Positions 11,977-22,022 of a stretch of DNA of 64,000 nucleotides are shown here, piece after piece (the first letter of the stretch is position 1; each line of letters begins with the position of its first letter). The notes below the pieces were generated by a model. It was not told where the DNA came from. It worked only from the letters and a program-made list of their open reading frames with translations, and made no database searches. The stretch is from Melastoma dodecandrum (lineage: Eukaryota > Streptophyta > Magnoliopsida > Myrtales > Melastomataceae), in contig JARUPY010000538.1 in NCBI GenBank assembly GCA_029817715.1, positions 9,238,001-9,302,000 of the forward strand, in the 5' to 3' direction. Made by a program: the position numbers and the translations under genes.

Positions 11977-12720
11977 TGTTGTGAGATGGATGGGCTTGGG
12001 TGACAACGGTGGTGTTGGCGTCGCCTTAATTGCGTCGACCAGGCGACAAATTGATCTCACGCTGCTAGAGTGGTCGGATCACGCGACTGACAAAGGAGCA
12101 AAGCTTTCGGGCGAAGCAACGCTGTCAGGCCATGGAGGCTGAAATGACGAGAAAACCAAGAGGCGGTTAAGATCTGACAGCTCAGATTTGACAACTTGTA
12201 GCCCAGTAGTCGCGCCTGCTCCACTATCTTTTCAGATCTTGTCGGGAGAAAATATTATATTTCCCTTCCTTATCTTTTCATTTTATTTCCTCATCTTTTG
12301 AATCTGTTCTTTTGTTGTCTTTCTTTTGGTGGCCTACATAAGCCCTTGCATTGCAACCCTTGAGGACAGCATATCTTGAATTATAGCCAAACCCAAAAAA
12401 ACCATTTGAGTCTCTCTTTCTCTTATCATTCTGTGGATTCCGTGAGTGGCGAGATTACCCGAGCGTTCATTACCCCGGTTGTGTAGCTGTCTCCGGTTGG
12501 GGTGTCGTTCAACCACGAGTCCAAATACGGTGATGTAATTGTTGTATCTCTACGCGGTCCGGGCATGACACGTCCAATCTTTGGTGGTGGCATAGCTTGT
12601 ATCCGAAGGTTGACGCGTCCTTATCTTTTACTTTTTCATTTATAACCCCCACCTGTCACCGTCCGTCATCTTGATTCATTTGTCTTTTGAGCAACCAAAT
12701 CGTCTTACCTCGTCCCCGCA
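11977..12720 (+). repeat. Putative LTR next to a primer-binding site
   Basis: The stretch begins TGTTGTGAG and ends CCCCGCA, so it has TG..CA ends. Five bases later a sequence complementary to the 3' end of initiator tRNA-Met follows. I see no second copy in the window, so the LTR call rests on the ends, the length (about 744 bp) and the primer site. A target duplication cannot be tested. Confidence 0.45.
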
Positions 12721-12725
12721 TTAGT

Positions 12726-12737
12726 TGGTATTAGAGC
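12726..12737 (+). other. Retrotransposon primer-binding site (initiator tRNA-Met)
   Basis: TGGTATTAGAGC differs at one base from the usual plant TGGTATCAGAGC. A second near-copy, TTGGCATCAGAGC, starts at 12767, suggesting a local duplication or a second degenerate element start. Confidence 0.6.
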
Positions 12738-12867
12738 AATAGTCTCCGGTGCCATACCCATATCAGTTGGCATCAGAGCGCAAGGTTGTCATGGCGAACC
12801 ATCTTCAGCACGTACCCATAACAACATCTCCTATTGATGTAGATGTCAGAACAAGCCCGTCGCTAGA

Positions 12868-13145
12868 GGTTGACATAATAGCCCATGTCTACGGCCCATG
12901 TCTACGACCCAAATCTGGGATCAAACCGATTCCGAGATTTCTAGAGGTCATTTGAGAGAGCCACGACCTGGAGAGATTCTTTGAGAACGTGTCAAACACC
13001 CAAGACGCCACAAGATTTAATATATAAAGGGGGAAGATCTTCCTTGAAAGATCATGATCAACCAAACACACAAAAGCTTTGTTTTTCTCGTCACCCCTTA
13101 GTTGTTAGGATTTCCTGACCTGGGCGAAACACTTAAGGTTTCATA
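12868..13145 (+). repeat. Partial LTR copy, direct repeat of 14387-14660
   Basis: The block starts ttgacataatagcccatgtc and includes TATATAAAG (13021-13029), the words ccccttagttgttaggatt and acctgggcgaa, ending in cttaaggtttcat. The same order is found in 14387-14660 with scattered substitutions and small indels. It contains the LTR promoter region but lacks both LTR ends. Confidence 0.8.
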
Positions 13146-13295
13146 TCGACGATAAATGAGTATGCGAATAATTACTCTAACAATGCTCATTCATATCGAC
13201 GAAGAGAGAGTTTTTATAAGGAACCTTCTGTCGAGGGGTATATCCCCACTCCCGAGCCTCCCGTAACAGATTATTCATTCATACCAAAAACCCCC

Positions 13296-13736
13296 GTGGA
13301 GGAGTACGTGCCCATAACAACATCTCCTGTTGATGTAAATGTTAGAACAAACCCGTTGCCAGAGGTTGATAGAGTTGAGCAGTTTAGTCCGCCAACCCTC
13401 AAAGATGTTGGGATACAAGTGGTAGAACAAGTTATGTCAGATTTTGTGCCCATAATCGACGTCCAACCATTAAAGAATGAAATTACAATTCATACTTTTC
13501 ATGCTTTCCAAACAGAGGTTGACATCGTAGAGAATCTTGAACTTCCCGAGCATGAACCGTGGGCACCTGGAGAAACAATAGTGGCAAACCCGTTATCATG
13601 GTGCCATTTGCCCTTTGATCCGGGCAGTTTGCAACACAACATACGCTTGAATCGGCAACGTCTCGTCCAACAATGCAATGATTTTCAATTTCCGCGACAC
13701 TGGCAAATACCATGGGATCACACCGTCTCGTGTTAG
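13296..13736 (+). CDS. Unrecognised 146-codon open frame inside retroelement remnant
   Basis: The frame is fairly long and has no tandem repeats. It starts MEEYVPITTSPVDVNVR and contains acidic and aromatic residues, but no motif I know (no zinc knuckle, protease, RT or integrase). Its first 25 codons are a second copy of 12808-12870, where a similar peptide (HVPITTSPIDVDVR) is encoded. It lies just upstream of a polypurine tract and LTR, so it is best read as leftover internal sequence of a non-autonomous element. I doubt it is a host gene. Confidence 0.3.
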   Translation: MEEYVPITTSPVDVNVRTNPLPEVDRVEQFSPPTLKDVGIQVVEQVMSDFVPIIDVQPLKNEITIHTFHAFQTEVDIVENLELPEHEPWAPGETIVANPLSWCHLPFDPGSLQHNIRLNRQRLVQQCNDFQFPRHWQIPWDHTVSC

Positions 13737-13838
13737 GTCTCAAATCCCCATGTCTTCCATTCTTTTAAAGCTTCTCTGTCCGTATTCAAACCACTTCAGA
13801 ATGTTGGGTAAGACTCTCAGCTACGATCGTCTCACCCT

Positions 13839-13851
13839 AAGAGGGGGCTTA
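13839..13851 (+). other. Polypurine tract before 3' LTR
   Basis: The purine run aagagggggc sits directly before TGTTGGCATGG, the expected place of the plus-strand primer and the LTR start. Confidence 0.6.
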
Positions 13852-14536
13852 TGTTGGCATGGAAAAATCTCGGGCCTGATTATGAGGAGCCCATAAATTC
13901 ATGCCAGTTTATGAGAAACCCATAAACTCATTTCGCCTACCCATATCAAGTCTACCAAGACCGTGACATAAATTTTGGGCTCATTTTATAAAGCCCATAA
14001 GTCCAGAAGTCTTTAAGAGCATTTACAGGCCCACCGTTATGTGAGCCCGCCATGGAAGTACTAAGTCTACAAGGGGCTGGTGGGGTCAGAATCTATGGGG
14101 GTCAGAGTCTACGAGGATCAGAAAAGATCTTGACTCCGAGATTTTTGGAGAGAGGATTATAGGCCCACGTTCCCATGATTTGAAAAGATCTTTGGCTGGA
14201 GAAAATATGGGAATAAGACTCTAATTCTTTAATTTAATATAAGAAAAAGAAACTGTTAAGTTTACGACGTGGATAAGACCCACGTCTACCAGGATCAGGT
14301 TGTTACCAAGATTCTAGGAAGTTGATTGAGAGGGCCACGACCTGGCAAAATATCCTAAGAACGTGGCATACATCCTAAGCATATGTTGACATAATAGCCC
14401 ATGTCTACGGCCCATGTCTACGACCCAAATCTGGGATCAAACCGATTCCAAGATTTCTGGAGGTCGTTTAAGAGAGCCACGACCTGAAGAGATTATTTGA
14501 TAACGTGACAAACACCCAAAACCCCATAAGATTTAA

Positions 14537-14545
14537 TATAAAAAG
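14537..14545 (+). promoter_or_regulatory. Probable LTR TATA box
   Basis: TATAAAAAG precedes the purine-rich ggggaagatctt. The same arrangement (TATATAAAG then ggggaagatctt) occurs in the partial LTR at 13021, so the promoter region is conserved between copies. Confidence 0.55.
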
Positions 14546-14657
14546 GGGGAAGATCTTGCTTGAAAGATCACGATCAATCAAACACACAGCTTTGCTTTGC
14601 TCGTCACCCCTTAGTTGTTAGGATTCCCCGACCTGGGCGAAGCCCTTAAGGTGTCAT

Positions 14658-14814
14658 CGGTCTTCACTTTCACCGTCAGAGTGAGCAACCGTAGCTTCGA
14701 CAACCAAACTCCGTCTTCACTTCCACCGTCAGAGTGAGCAACCGTAGCTCCGACAACCAAATTCCGCCTTCGTTCCGCCACCAGGGTGAGCAACCGTAGC
14801 CTTGGTATCCACAT
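14658..14814. repeat. Three-unit tandem repeat of about 54 bp in the LTR
   Basis: Three units share ttcac or ttccg, ccaccgtcagagtgagcaac and cgtagct. The third unit is more diverged (caccagggtgagcaaccgtag). Antisense open frames over it are periodic and are not genes. Confidence 0.75.
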
Positions 14815-15467
14815 CCGCCACCACCTTTGACCACACTCCGTCCACCAAGCCCCAACGACCAGATCCCACCATACAAGTTCGCAAGTCTACAGCCCCCAAC
14901 AGCAAATCTACGACGTCACCACCATCCGCACCATCATTTTTACTTTATTTATGGCTGTAAGCTTCTATTTTCTATTGTAAGACTTCGTTCGATCAATTCA
15001 ATTCATCTTTTTACTTACTGGAGACCACATCCGAATCCCTGTGAGTCTTATTGCCAAATATTTCCGACGTGAACCGTTTTCGACGCGAACAGTCATGAAA
15101 TCCGAATCGGCGACTGGGATTTATATTCTAAGAAAATTAGAGTTGATAATTTCGATTTATGGTTTCTAAATCGAATTTTCGAACTCCGATTTTCAAGAGT
15201 AAAAAAGAGTAATAATTTAGAGTTGACTAACTGAAAGTATTATTTAACGAATTTTAAAACTACTTAACTTATTTTTGAAATATTTTACTAGAATGAGTCT
15301 ACGAATTCGAGGATATCACCAAGGGCTTATATATCCACCGAGGTTCTAATTGACGGAAATAATGGATCAATTTCAAGTGTATTCTATTAAATTATTATTT
15401 ATGAATTGCTCGCTATATCACACAGTTTTAATTAGTAAAAAGCGCCAACTATTCGGGCGTATTTGTA

Positions 15468-16892
15468 ATGATTTTCCATGTTCTAAATTGTCCCATGCCC
15501 AGGTCCCAGCTGATAAGATTCATCGGGCTGGTGAAGGGGTGGTGCAAGAGCATGAGGCAGCTGCGGCAACTCCACGCTCACTTCATAACCAACGACTCCC
15601 TCCTCCCACCGACCGATGACCCCCGCCGCCATACCACTTCCACCTTCTGCTACAACACCCTGATCAGGGCCCACACCCTCCTCTCCCACCCTTCCCCTGC
15701 CCTCCACCTGCTCGTCGAAATGCTTCGCCGTCCACTGCCCCTCGATTTCCACTCCTTCCCCTTCGTCCTCAAAGCCTGCGATCAGCTCCGTGACCTCTCA
15801 TTCTCACGCTCCCTCCATTCGCTAGCTGTGAGGACGGGATTTGGGACTGACGTTTTCTTTGTTAACTCGTTGATTCGCGTATATTCTACTTGCGGCCGGA
15901 CGGAGGATGCCCTGGCAGTTTTCAACCAATGTCAATGGAAGGACGCCGTGAGTTTTAATACCATGATGGACGGTCTTATTAAGAAGGGGGATGTGGACTT
16001 CGCGCGGGAGTTATTTGACGCCATGCTGGCTCCCGATGCGGTGTCATGGGGGACTTTGGTAACAGGCTATTCCCAGACAGGTCAGGCCAGGCAGGCGATT
16101 GAGCTATTCGATTGCATGATGGGATTGGGTGTTCATCCTGATAATACCACCCTGGTCTCTGTACTCTCTGCATGCGCCCAACTGCAGGAAGTCGGTCACG
16201 GAATGAGAGTTCACGATTTGATACGTGAGTTAAGGATCAAGATTGATTCTTTCTTGTGTACCGGCTTGGTTGATATGTATGCCAAGTGTGGGCAGTTGGA
16301 GGCGGCTATTGAGGCATTCAACGAGAGCTCGGAACGAAATGTCTGTGCCTGGAATGCTCTTCTCCTCGGTCTTGCAATGCATGGGCAAGGCCAATTAGCC
16401 TTTCAATACTTCTCGAGAATGACTGTCGATGCGTGGGTTCAGCCCGATGGAGTAACCATACTGGGAGTCCTAGTTGCGTGCAGCCATTCTGGTCTAGTCG
16501 AAGAAGCGTGCAAGATCTTCGAGCAGATGGAGTCGGTATACAGTGTCATCCGAGAGCCTAAGCATTTTGGATGCATGGCCGATTTGCTCGGCAGGGCCGG
16601 GATGGTGCAAGAAGCGGTGGAGATGATAAGTGGAATGCCTCCGAATGCTGGCGACATCTTTGTGTTGGGTAGTTTATTAGCGGGAAGCAGAAAGCACGAG
16701 AACATCAAGGTTGCGGAGAAGGCAGCTCAGTTGATCATTAAATTGTTCCCGGAAGATGGGGGAGTCTATTCGGTCATGGCTGACGTATACGCAAATGCAA
16801 ACAGGTGGAGCGACGTTGTGGAGACGAGGACATCGCTGAGCGCCAGCGCCGCTATAAAGTCTATTGGATATAGCATGATTCAACCACGTTAA
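15468..16892 (+). CDS. Pentatricopeptide-repeat protein, PLS class with E-type C-terminus
   Basis: PPR proteins bind organellar RNA in a sequence-specific way and act in editing, splicing or stability in mitochondria or plastids. The single 474-codon exon has a chain of P, L and S motifs. Clear units are FCYNTLIRAHTLLSHPSPAL, DVFFVNSLIRVYSTCGRTED, DAVSFNTMMDGLIKKGDVDF, DAVSWGTLVTGYSQTGQARQ, DSFLCTGLVDMYAKCGQLEA, NVCAWNALLLGLAMHGQGQL and HFGCMADLLGRAGMVQEAVE. An E-like tail follows (GVYSVMADVYANANRWSDVV) and no DYW domain is present. Lack of introns fits the family. An in-frame ATG at 15495 (MPRSQ) could be the true start, since KSMRQLRQLHAHFI is where such proteins usually begin to match. The target organelle and RNA cannot be read from the sequence. 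The frame is intact. Confidence 0.9.
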   Translation: MIFHVLNCPMPRSQLIRFIGLVKGWCKSMRQLRQLHAHFITNDSLLPPTDDPRRHTTSTFCYNTLIRAHTLLSHPSPALHLLVEMLRRPLPLDFHSFPFVLKACDQLRDLSFSRSLHSLAVRTGFGTDVFFVNSLIRVYSTCGRTEDALAVFNQCQWKDAVSFNTMMDGLIKKGDVDFARELFDAMLAPDAVSWGTLVTGYSQTGQARQAIELFDCMMGLGVHPDNTTLVSVLSACAQLQEVGHGMRVHDLIRELRIKIDSFLCTGLVDMYAKCGQLEAAIEAFNESSERNVCAWNALLLGLAMHGQGQLAFQYFSRMTVDAWVQPDGVTILGVLVACSHSGLVEEACKIFEQMESVYSVIREPKHFGCMADLLGRAGMVQEAVEMISGMPPNAGDIFVLGSLLAGSRKHENIKVAEKAAQLIIKLFPEDGGVYSVMADVYANANRWSDVVETRTSLSASAAIKSIGYSMIQPR

Positions 16893-18240
16893 TTTAGGCC
16901 ATCAGTTGACATCTAATACATAGTAATGCGTCCTGATCTTGTAAAGGAATCGAATTGTTACCACCTCTTGTACGCCAAGAAACGTCATCCCCATAACCCA
17001 CCCCAAATCACATACATTATCGAGTGTACAGAGAGAGACACCTCATATATGGCGTGGTCCAAAATTTGTGAGATGGTAGGATCACAGTAAAAACGTTCAG
17101 GCCCTCGAGTGCTTCTGAAGGCCAGACCCTCTGAGACCTATTTGCAAGGAGGATGTTCTTATAGTTTTGAGGTCATAGTACCCCTTGGGAAGAAACAGAA
17201 CTCCTGTCTGTTCTCCATTGGAGATGCGGAGAGTGTACTATCCTCAAGAGAACGTCCGGAGTCATCATCTTCAGATTCACAGTCCATCATACCCTTCCCG
17301 CAAATTGTTGGCCCCGAGGACAAACTATGCCGTAATGACAATCACATTTCTCTCCAGCAGACAGCCTTCACCCATTTTCACGTAACCTGTTCCGCTCCAG
17401 AAATTCGAGCGACTCTCGTGACTTTCCAGCCACGAGGTTTTGAGTGACATTGGCCTGCTTAAGCTCTGTACCCGATGTCCCAACAGGTCTTCCTACGAGA
17501 ATAGGGTTTGCATTGTTGCCCCTTGGAGAGTCAGAGACCGATTGGACTTCTCCGGCTTGGAAATGAATCCCATGATACAAGGGATAAACTGCGTCCAAGT
17601 CCTGCACTCTGCGGCTGGCATCCATGCTGACTGCTGCGTGGTCACCTGTTCTCATAAAAGAGAGGATAACTGGGAGGGGCAACCACAAGGCTATGTTGCT
17701 CCGGCACCTGACTGGGGATGCATTCCGGGATCACGTGCCCCGAACTCATGGTCTCCAGTCTCGTGCTCTGCATCTGATTCGGAAAAATCGTCAGCTTGGG
17801 ATGGCACAGGGGTAGGCGATTCATGGGTGCGTAGGGATTTCCTGGAACATTGCTGACGGGCTGCTGAGATTTTAGGTTAACACCTCGAATTATTGTGCCT
17901 TTGGCTCCGGGAAGTCCTCATAGGGATGCACCCCAAGTTCAATGCGGCTGATCGATTAGCGAAACTGTTTATATGGCAAATGACATTTTGGGCTTTCTGC
18001 GATGGGCTTTGATGGATGCTAGGGTCTACGTTCCTTACAAGATATTCGATCGTCGTGTCGAAGGCGGTTGTTAAGGCATGGATCGATGTTGAGGTCGGGA
18101 GCAGGCCAAGGGAGTGCAGTTCGACAGAAAGGATGCTCGAAGATAAGGCTTCATCAGATGTCTTCAGTATCGACGTCGGACGTCAAGACTCGAAGCTATT
18201 ACTCACGAGCGTTGATGATGGAATCGTCTTAACAGTTGAA
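16893..18240. other. 3' flank of the PPR gene and unassigned DNA
   Basis: The first few hundred bases should hold the PPR 3' untranslated region. From about 17100 the composition is less AT-rich, and several open frames overlap on both strands (see the minus-strand entry). After 17880 I see nothing definite; part of this may be the upstream portion of the 5' LTR of the Tat-type element, whose left edge I cannot place. Confidence 0.4.
17159..17880 (-). pseudogene. Possible unrecognised gene remnant
   Basis: On the minus strand three neighbouring stretches look coding but sit in different frames. One near 17740-17800 is acidic (DDFSESDAEHETGDHEFG). One lies at 17688-17368 (YPLYHGIHFQAGEVQS and GTELKQANVTQNLVAGKSRE). 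One lies at 17341-17159 (SLSSGPTICGKGMMDCESED then SGRSLEDSTLSASP). The Ser/Asp/Glu-rich makeup is like a disordered tail of a plant nuclear protein, but I recognise no family. It could be a captured gene fragment, a 3' exon set with introns, or chance. I report it at low confidence. Confidence 0.25.
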
Positions 18241-18308
18241 TAATAATTAGTTTTAGGAAGATTAGCACGTGTTAAATATGCGTCGGTAGGCAGTTATTTG
18301 TTAGTGTC

Positions 18309-18317
18309 TATAAATAA
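18309..18317 (+). promoter_or_regulatory. Probable LTR TATA box
   Basis: TATAAATAA lies about 240 bp before the LTR end, a normal distance for a plant LTR promoter. Nothing else supports it. Confidence 0.45.
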
Positions 18318-18553
18318 GTCAGCACTGGTCAATTATAAACACACGACAATCATTCTATGACCCCGTAGGGCTGCTTGGTTGTCAACCTATCTCTTCGCAA
18401 TTGTTTTAAGTTTTGTTGTAAAATAGCTGTAAGTTTTTCTCTTTATGCTTATTGAATTCTGATTGTTCTTTGTTACTTTGTTCATTGGCGACAATATTTT
18501 CATTCAATATTTTGAGTCCTCGATATATCGTGATGTGTTTTGCCACGCGAACA

Positions 18554-18576
18554 CGTTTTTGGCGACCACAATGGGA
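18554..18576 (+). other. LTR/internal junction and primer-binding region
   Basis: The LTR appears to end in CCACGCGAACA at 18553. It is followed by cgtttt and TTGGCGACCACAATGGGA, the typical lead-in of Tat-group elements. I do not assign the priming tRNA because the match to tRNA-Asp type sites is only partial. Confidence 0.5.
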
Positions 18577-18607
18577 GACAAAAGAGAGTTGCGTGTGATT
18601 GTACGGA

Positions 18608-21177
18608 ATGCCAACTACCCGAAGTGCGTCTAACAGAATGAATGATACTCGTGGTGATTCGGAGACTAAGTCTAGGCAAGGCCAAACTGGTAATAATGGC
18701 CAGAGCCATCGGGATGGGCAACAAAATGCCCAAAACATTGGACAACAAAACGTCCAGGCGCAGGAGCGAGGGACATCCCCTGTGTCGAACGTCCGGCCTA
18801 ATGTGTCAGAGACAGTCCCTTTGTACATGTTTCTGCAAATACAGGCCAAGAATCAGGAGAGTTTTTTGGAGATACAAAAATAACTCCAGGGATTGACTGC
18901 CAGGATTGATGCCGAATATTTCCCCGATACTGCGGCTAGAAGGCTACTATTCAAGATGGGAAGCGTAGGGTAAGTTTCGATCATGAGACCACCAACGATC
19001 CTGTCCATTTAACTCAGGACTATCAAAGGGCTGAACTAAGTAGGTCGCGTTTTGTCTCCGACGATCGAGGCGATTTTGTCACGCCTGATCGATTGAATTG
19101 CTATAACGAGTTTGTTGATCTTGATGATGATGTGCAGGACCCCTATCGACGACAGGCATAGGCGCCTCCTCATCATTAAAGAGGAAGCCATTATACGCGA
19201 TCTAATGTCGACAACCCTGTCTGTGAACCACCAGTTGAAGGTCAAATCCCAAGGAGGAACCTTTTCAGTGATGTCCCTAGGGACGTAGCTACCTTCGACA
19301 GGGAAGTTGATAGAAATCTTATGGAAAGGGAAGTCCCCAGAGTTCCTCTAAAACCTATCGCTCCTGTTGATTACAGAGATGTGGTCGCTCAAATAGTTGA
19401 GCAAATGGTCCCAGGAGCGGTGCGTTGAGAAGAGGTTAGCCTTTACAGGACAACTTATCTTGAGTTTGTCGATCGGAATTATCCTTATCCTAAAGGTTAT
19501 AAGATTCCCGATTTCACTCGCTTCTCTGGTGAAAATGAGATGACACCGATGGAGCATATAGCTAGGTTCACTCATCAAATGGATGAGGCATTGTACAACA
19601 ACCATTGGAAGCTTCGACTCTTCCCCAATTCACATACTGGACTAGCGTTTAATTGGTACATCCATCTCCCGCCCAACTCAGTACAAAATTGGCAGGATAT
19701 GCAAACGCAGTTCATAAAGGCCTTCACTAATCTTAATTCGACCATCTGTTTGGTTGAGTTACCTAAGACGCGACATCAGCCTGGAGAACTTGCAGTGAGC
19801 TTCCTGCAGCGATTCTGAAAGGCTCGACTCAGATGCAAGACATCAGTCGGCGAGGATGAAGTGGTTAACAAAGCCCAGGATGCTCTTGATATTCGTATCC
19901 GAAAGAAAATTCAAGGGGAAAAGTTCAGAGATCTCGACGAACTCTCTCTAAGGACCACTAAGTATGAAAATCTACTCAGATGAGAACCGAGGGAACGTAC
20001 GACATATCAGATCGAACCAACGCTTGTTGAAGTCGATATGGCTGAATTTGTCAAGGGCGAAGCCACTATTTGCGATCCATTGTTGAAGAAAAACTTCAAA
20101 GCTAAGGTATCTCAGAAATCAAATGAGGAGCGAAAATACTCCTTCGACATTGAGAAAGCTGGTGAAATCTTCGACTGGCTCCATAAGCAAGATCGAATAA
20201 AGCTAAAGCCTGATCATCGACGTCCCTTAACTGACAGGAAAAAGAAGAAAAGTTATTGCAAATGGCATGGGTCTTTTGCCCACGCCACATGTGACTGTCT
20301 AACTTTTAGAAACCTTATCCAGGATCTCATCGAAGCAAAAATTTTGTGTTTCAAAGAGTCTGAAGAGTCATCTTCAGTCGATCAAAAACCATTTGCTGAT
20401 TGTGAATTTCATATGTTTGACATTAACATGATTGATATTGTTCGACGTGCTTTTCAGGAATCCAACGTTTCTGGGGAGACTTATGTGATCAACAAGTTGT
20501 TCAAGAGGCTTCTCGACAAAGGAGTTGTCTCTTGCCCTATGGCAGCTTCGAGGCTGATGAATGAAGTTTGCTGGTGGCATATGGATGAGACTCGCACTAC
20601 TAACAAGTGCTTCACTTTCAGGACTTTTCTCCAGTCTCACCAGACAGAGGAGTGGTTTGATCTGACACTAGTCAAGAAGGCTGCAATCGGGATTCCTCGC
20701 AAGGAGCCTTCGAAGGCGTTTAATCGAAACCCCAGAGGAAGAGGATGTGCCTCCGATGCTAACAAAGTCTTTCTTGATAAGGGGCATGTTGTCCAGAAAG
20801 CAAAGGCAGCACCTCATTGTCTCGAGGCTCAATCTATCCCGCTGGCAGTCAACAGCGATGTAGATTCTTCCGCCAAGTCAAGTGACCTGTCCAAGGAAAC
20901 TGTCGAGAGAGGCGATGTTAAGGATCGACTTCGACCTTCTCCCCGCCTTGATGAACAAGTCATCAAAGATGGACCTCCTATTGCACAATTCCTTGAGAAA
21001 GCTAATACTTGTCGTCGGTGCAGTCCTATTCCGAGGAACAAGATATTAATCTCTCAACGGTGTCACCTATGCTCGTACAATTATTTGCAGAAGCTGATCA
21101 TCATGTCTTCGGCAAATAAGTTCGAAATTGTCCTAGTCGACAATCCGTCTCAGATGCATTCTCTATACATAGAAGCA
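18608..21177 (+). pseudogene. Tat-lineage gag, interrupted
   Basis: The ATG at 18608 opens MPTTRSASNRMNDTRGDSE, a basic, low-complexity N-terminus ending at a stop at 18881. The conserved capsid-like region reads NYPYPKGYKIPDFTRFSGEN (about 19470-19530), HIARFTHQMDEA and LAFNWYIHLPPNSVQNWQDM, with stops at 19426 and 19816. The C-terminal frame 20038-21177 stays open for 380 codons and holds YCKWHGSFAHATCDCLTFRN, the CX2H..HX4C-like segment found in Tat gag proteins, and repeats a related CWWHMDETRTTNKCFTF motif. Gag forms the particle shell. The stops make this copy non-functional unless read through. Confidence 0.75.
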
Positions 21178-21200
21178 TAATTTAATGGGATAAGAAAGTT

Positions 21201-21500
21201 TTGGTCGATAATGGCGCGACTGTCAACATAATGCCTTTGCGTACTCTCAAATGCTTAGGATATGACAAGGCTGATGTTACCAACACTGATGTTGGCATAA
21301 CGGGTTTCAATGGCCTTATGTCGAAATGCGTGGGAATATTTCCATTCAAATTGAGAATTGGAAGGTCTACGAAGAATTTTGCTTTCTCTATAGTAGATGT
21401 CGATATTACATTTACCGCTCTATTATGTCGAGATTGGCTGCATAAGGCAGCAGTGATCCCTTCTAGTCTTCATCGAGAACAGAATTTATTCTTTGGCTAG
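21201..21500 (+). pseudogene. Tat-lineage aspartic protease
   Basis: The active-site loop reads VDNGATVNIMPLRTL, with DNGA where DSGA or DGGA is usual, so the catalytic Asp is present. Downstream come GITGFNG, the flap region, and TFTALLCRDWLHKAAVIPSS, where LLGRDWIH is normal. The ORF closes at 21498 and is separated from gag by a stop and from RT by several hundred bases of shifted frames (21500-22022) with no clean motif. Confidence 0.7.
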
Positions 21501-22022
21501 ATTCTGAAGTTGATGTTGTTAAAGCTGATTCGTCCATCAATACTTGTCTTACCCCTGTCGAAATTTATACTGGAAATGTTATTGGTGTTGTCGATGACAT
21601 GAGTTTGAAGAAGAGATATTATCTTGGAGATCCAACTCTCGGACCCCTAGGAGAATCGATAGGAAAGTTCGAATATCTTGTTAAATATGGGGTCCTCCAC
21701 ATCCTATAGTCGATGCTCCATATGGGTGGTACTCTGAAGTGGTACCTTCAGCCGTCGAAGATGAGGCTCAGGCAAAGAAAGAGGCATAACTTGTTGGAAT
21801 CCTTTACTCTATTAAGGAAGCTGCTGGATTGCTCCCTATTGTTGAAGAGGAAAATGTTGAATCTATTGACGGAGAGTGAATCCTCACACTGAAGATGGGG
21901 AGAAGGATGCTGATGTTGGCAGTCCGGATTTGGAGCCCGAGAGACTCCTCCTGGAGGAGGAAGATACTTGACAATGATCAGGAAGACATCAGGAAGACAG
22001 TGATGTCTTAGAGCGACTACGA

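Larger units (their letters stand above)
12785..15091 (+). mobile_element. Rearranged LTR retroelement remnant
   Basis: Order seen: a piece of internal sequence (12808-12870), a piece of LTR (about 12868-13145), more internal sequence (13146-13851) and a complete-looking 3' LTR (13852-15091). The internal piece at 12808-12870 recurs at 13306-13372. The LTR piece recurs at about 14387-14660 inside the 3' LTR. An open frame at 13296-13736 lies in the internal part but shows no protease, RT or integrase motif. The scrambled order points to recombination between LTR and internal copies, with a gttga microhomology at the 12868 join. The element family is unknown. Confidence 0.6.
13852..15091 (+). 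repeat. 3' LTR of the remnant element
   Basis: It begins TGTTGG after the polypurine tract and can end at gacgcgaaca (15091), giving TG..CA ends and about 1240 bp. It carries a TATA box (TATAAAAAG, 14537-14545) and a threefold repeat (14658-14814). A matching 5' LTR end is absent, so the right boundary is inferred from the ending gcgaaca, which also closes the LTR of the Tat-type element at 18553. Confidence 0.6.

Noticed and set aside
14611..15072. Open frames over the 54-bp repeat
   Set aside because: Periodicity comes from the tandem repeat in an LTR.
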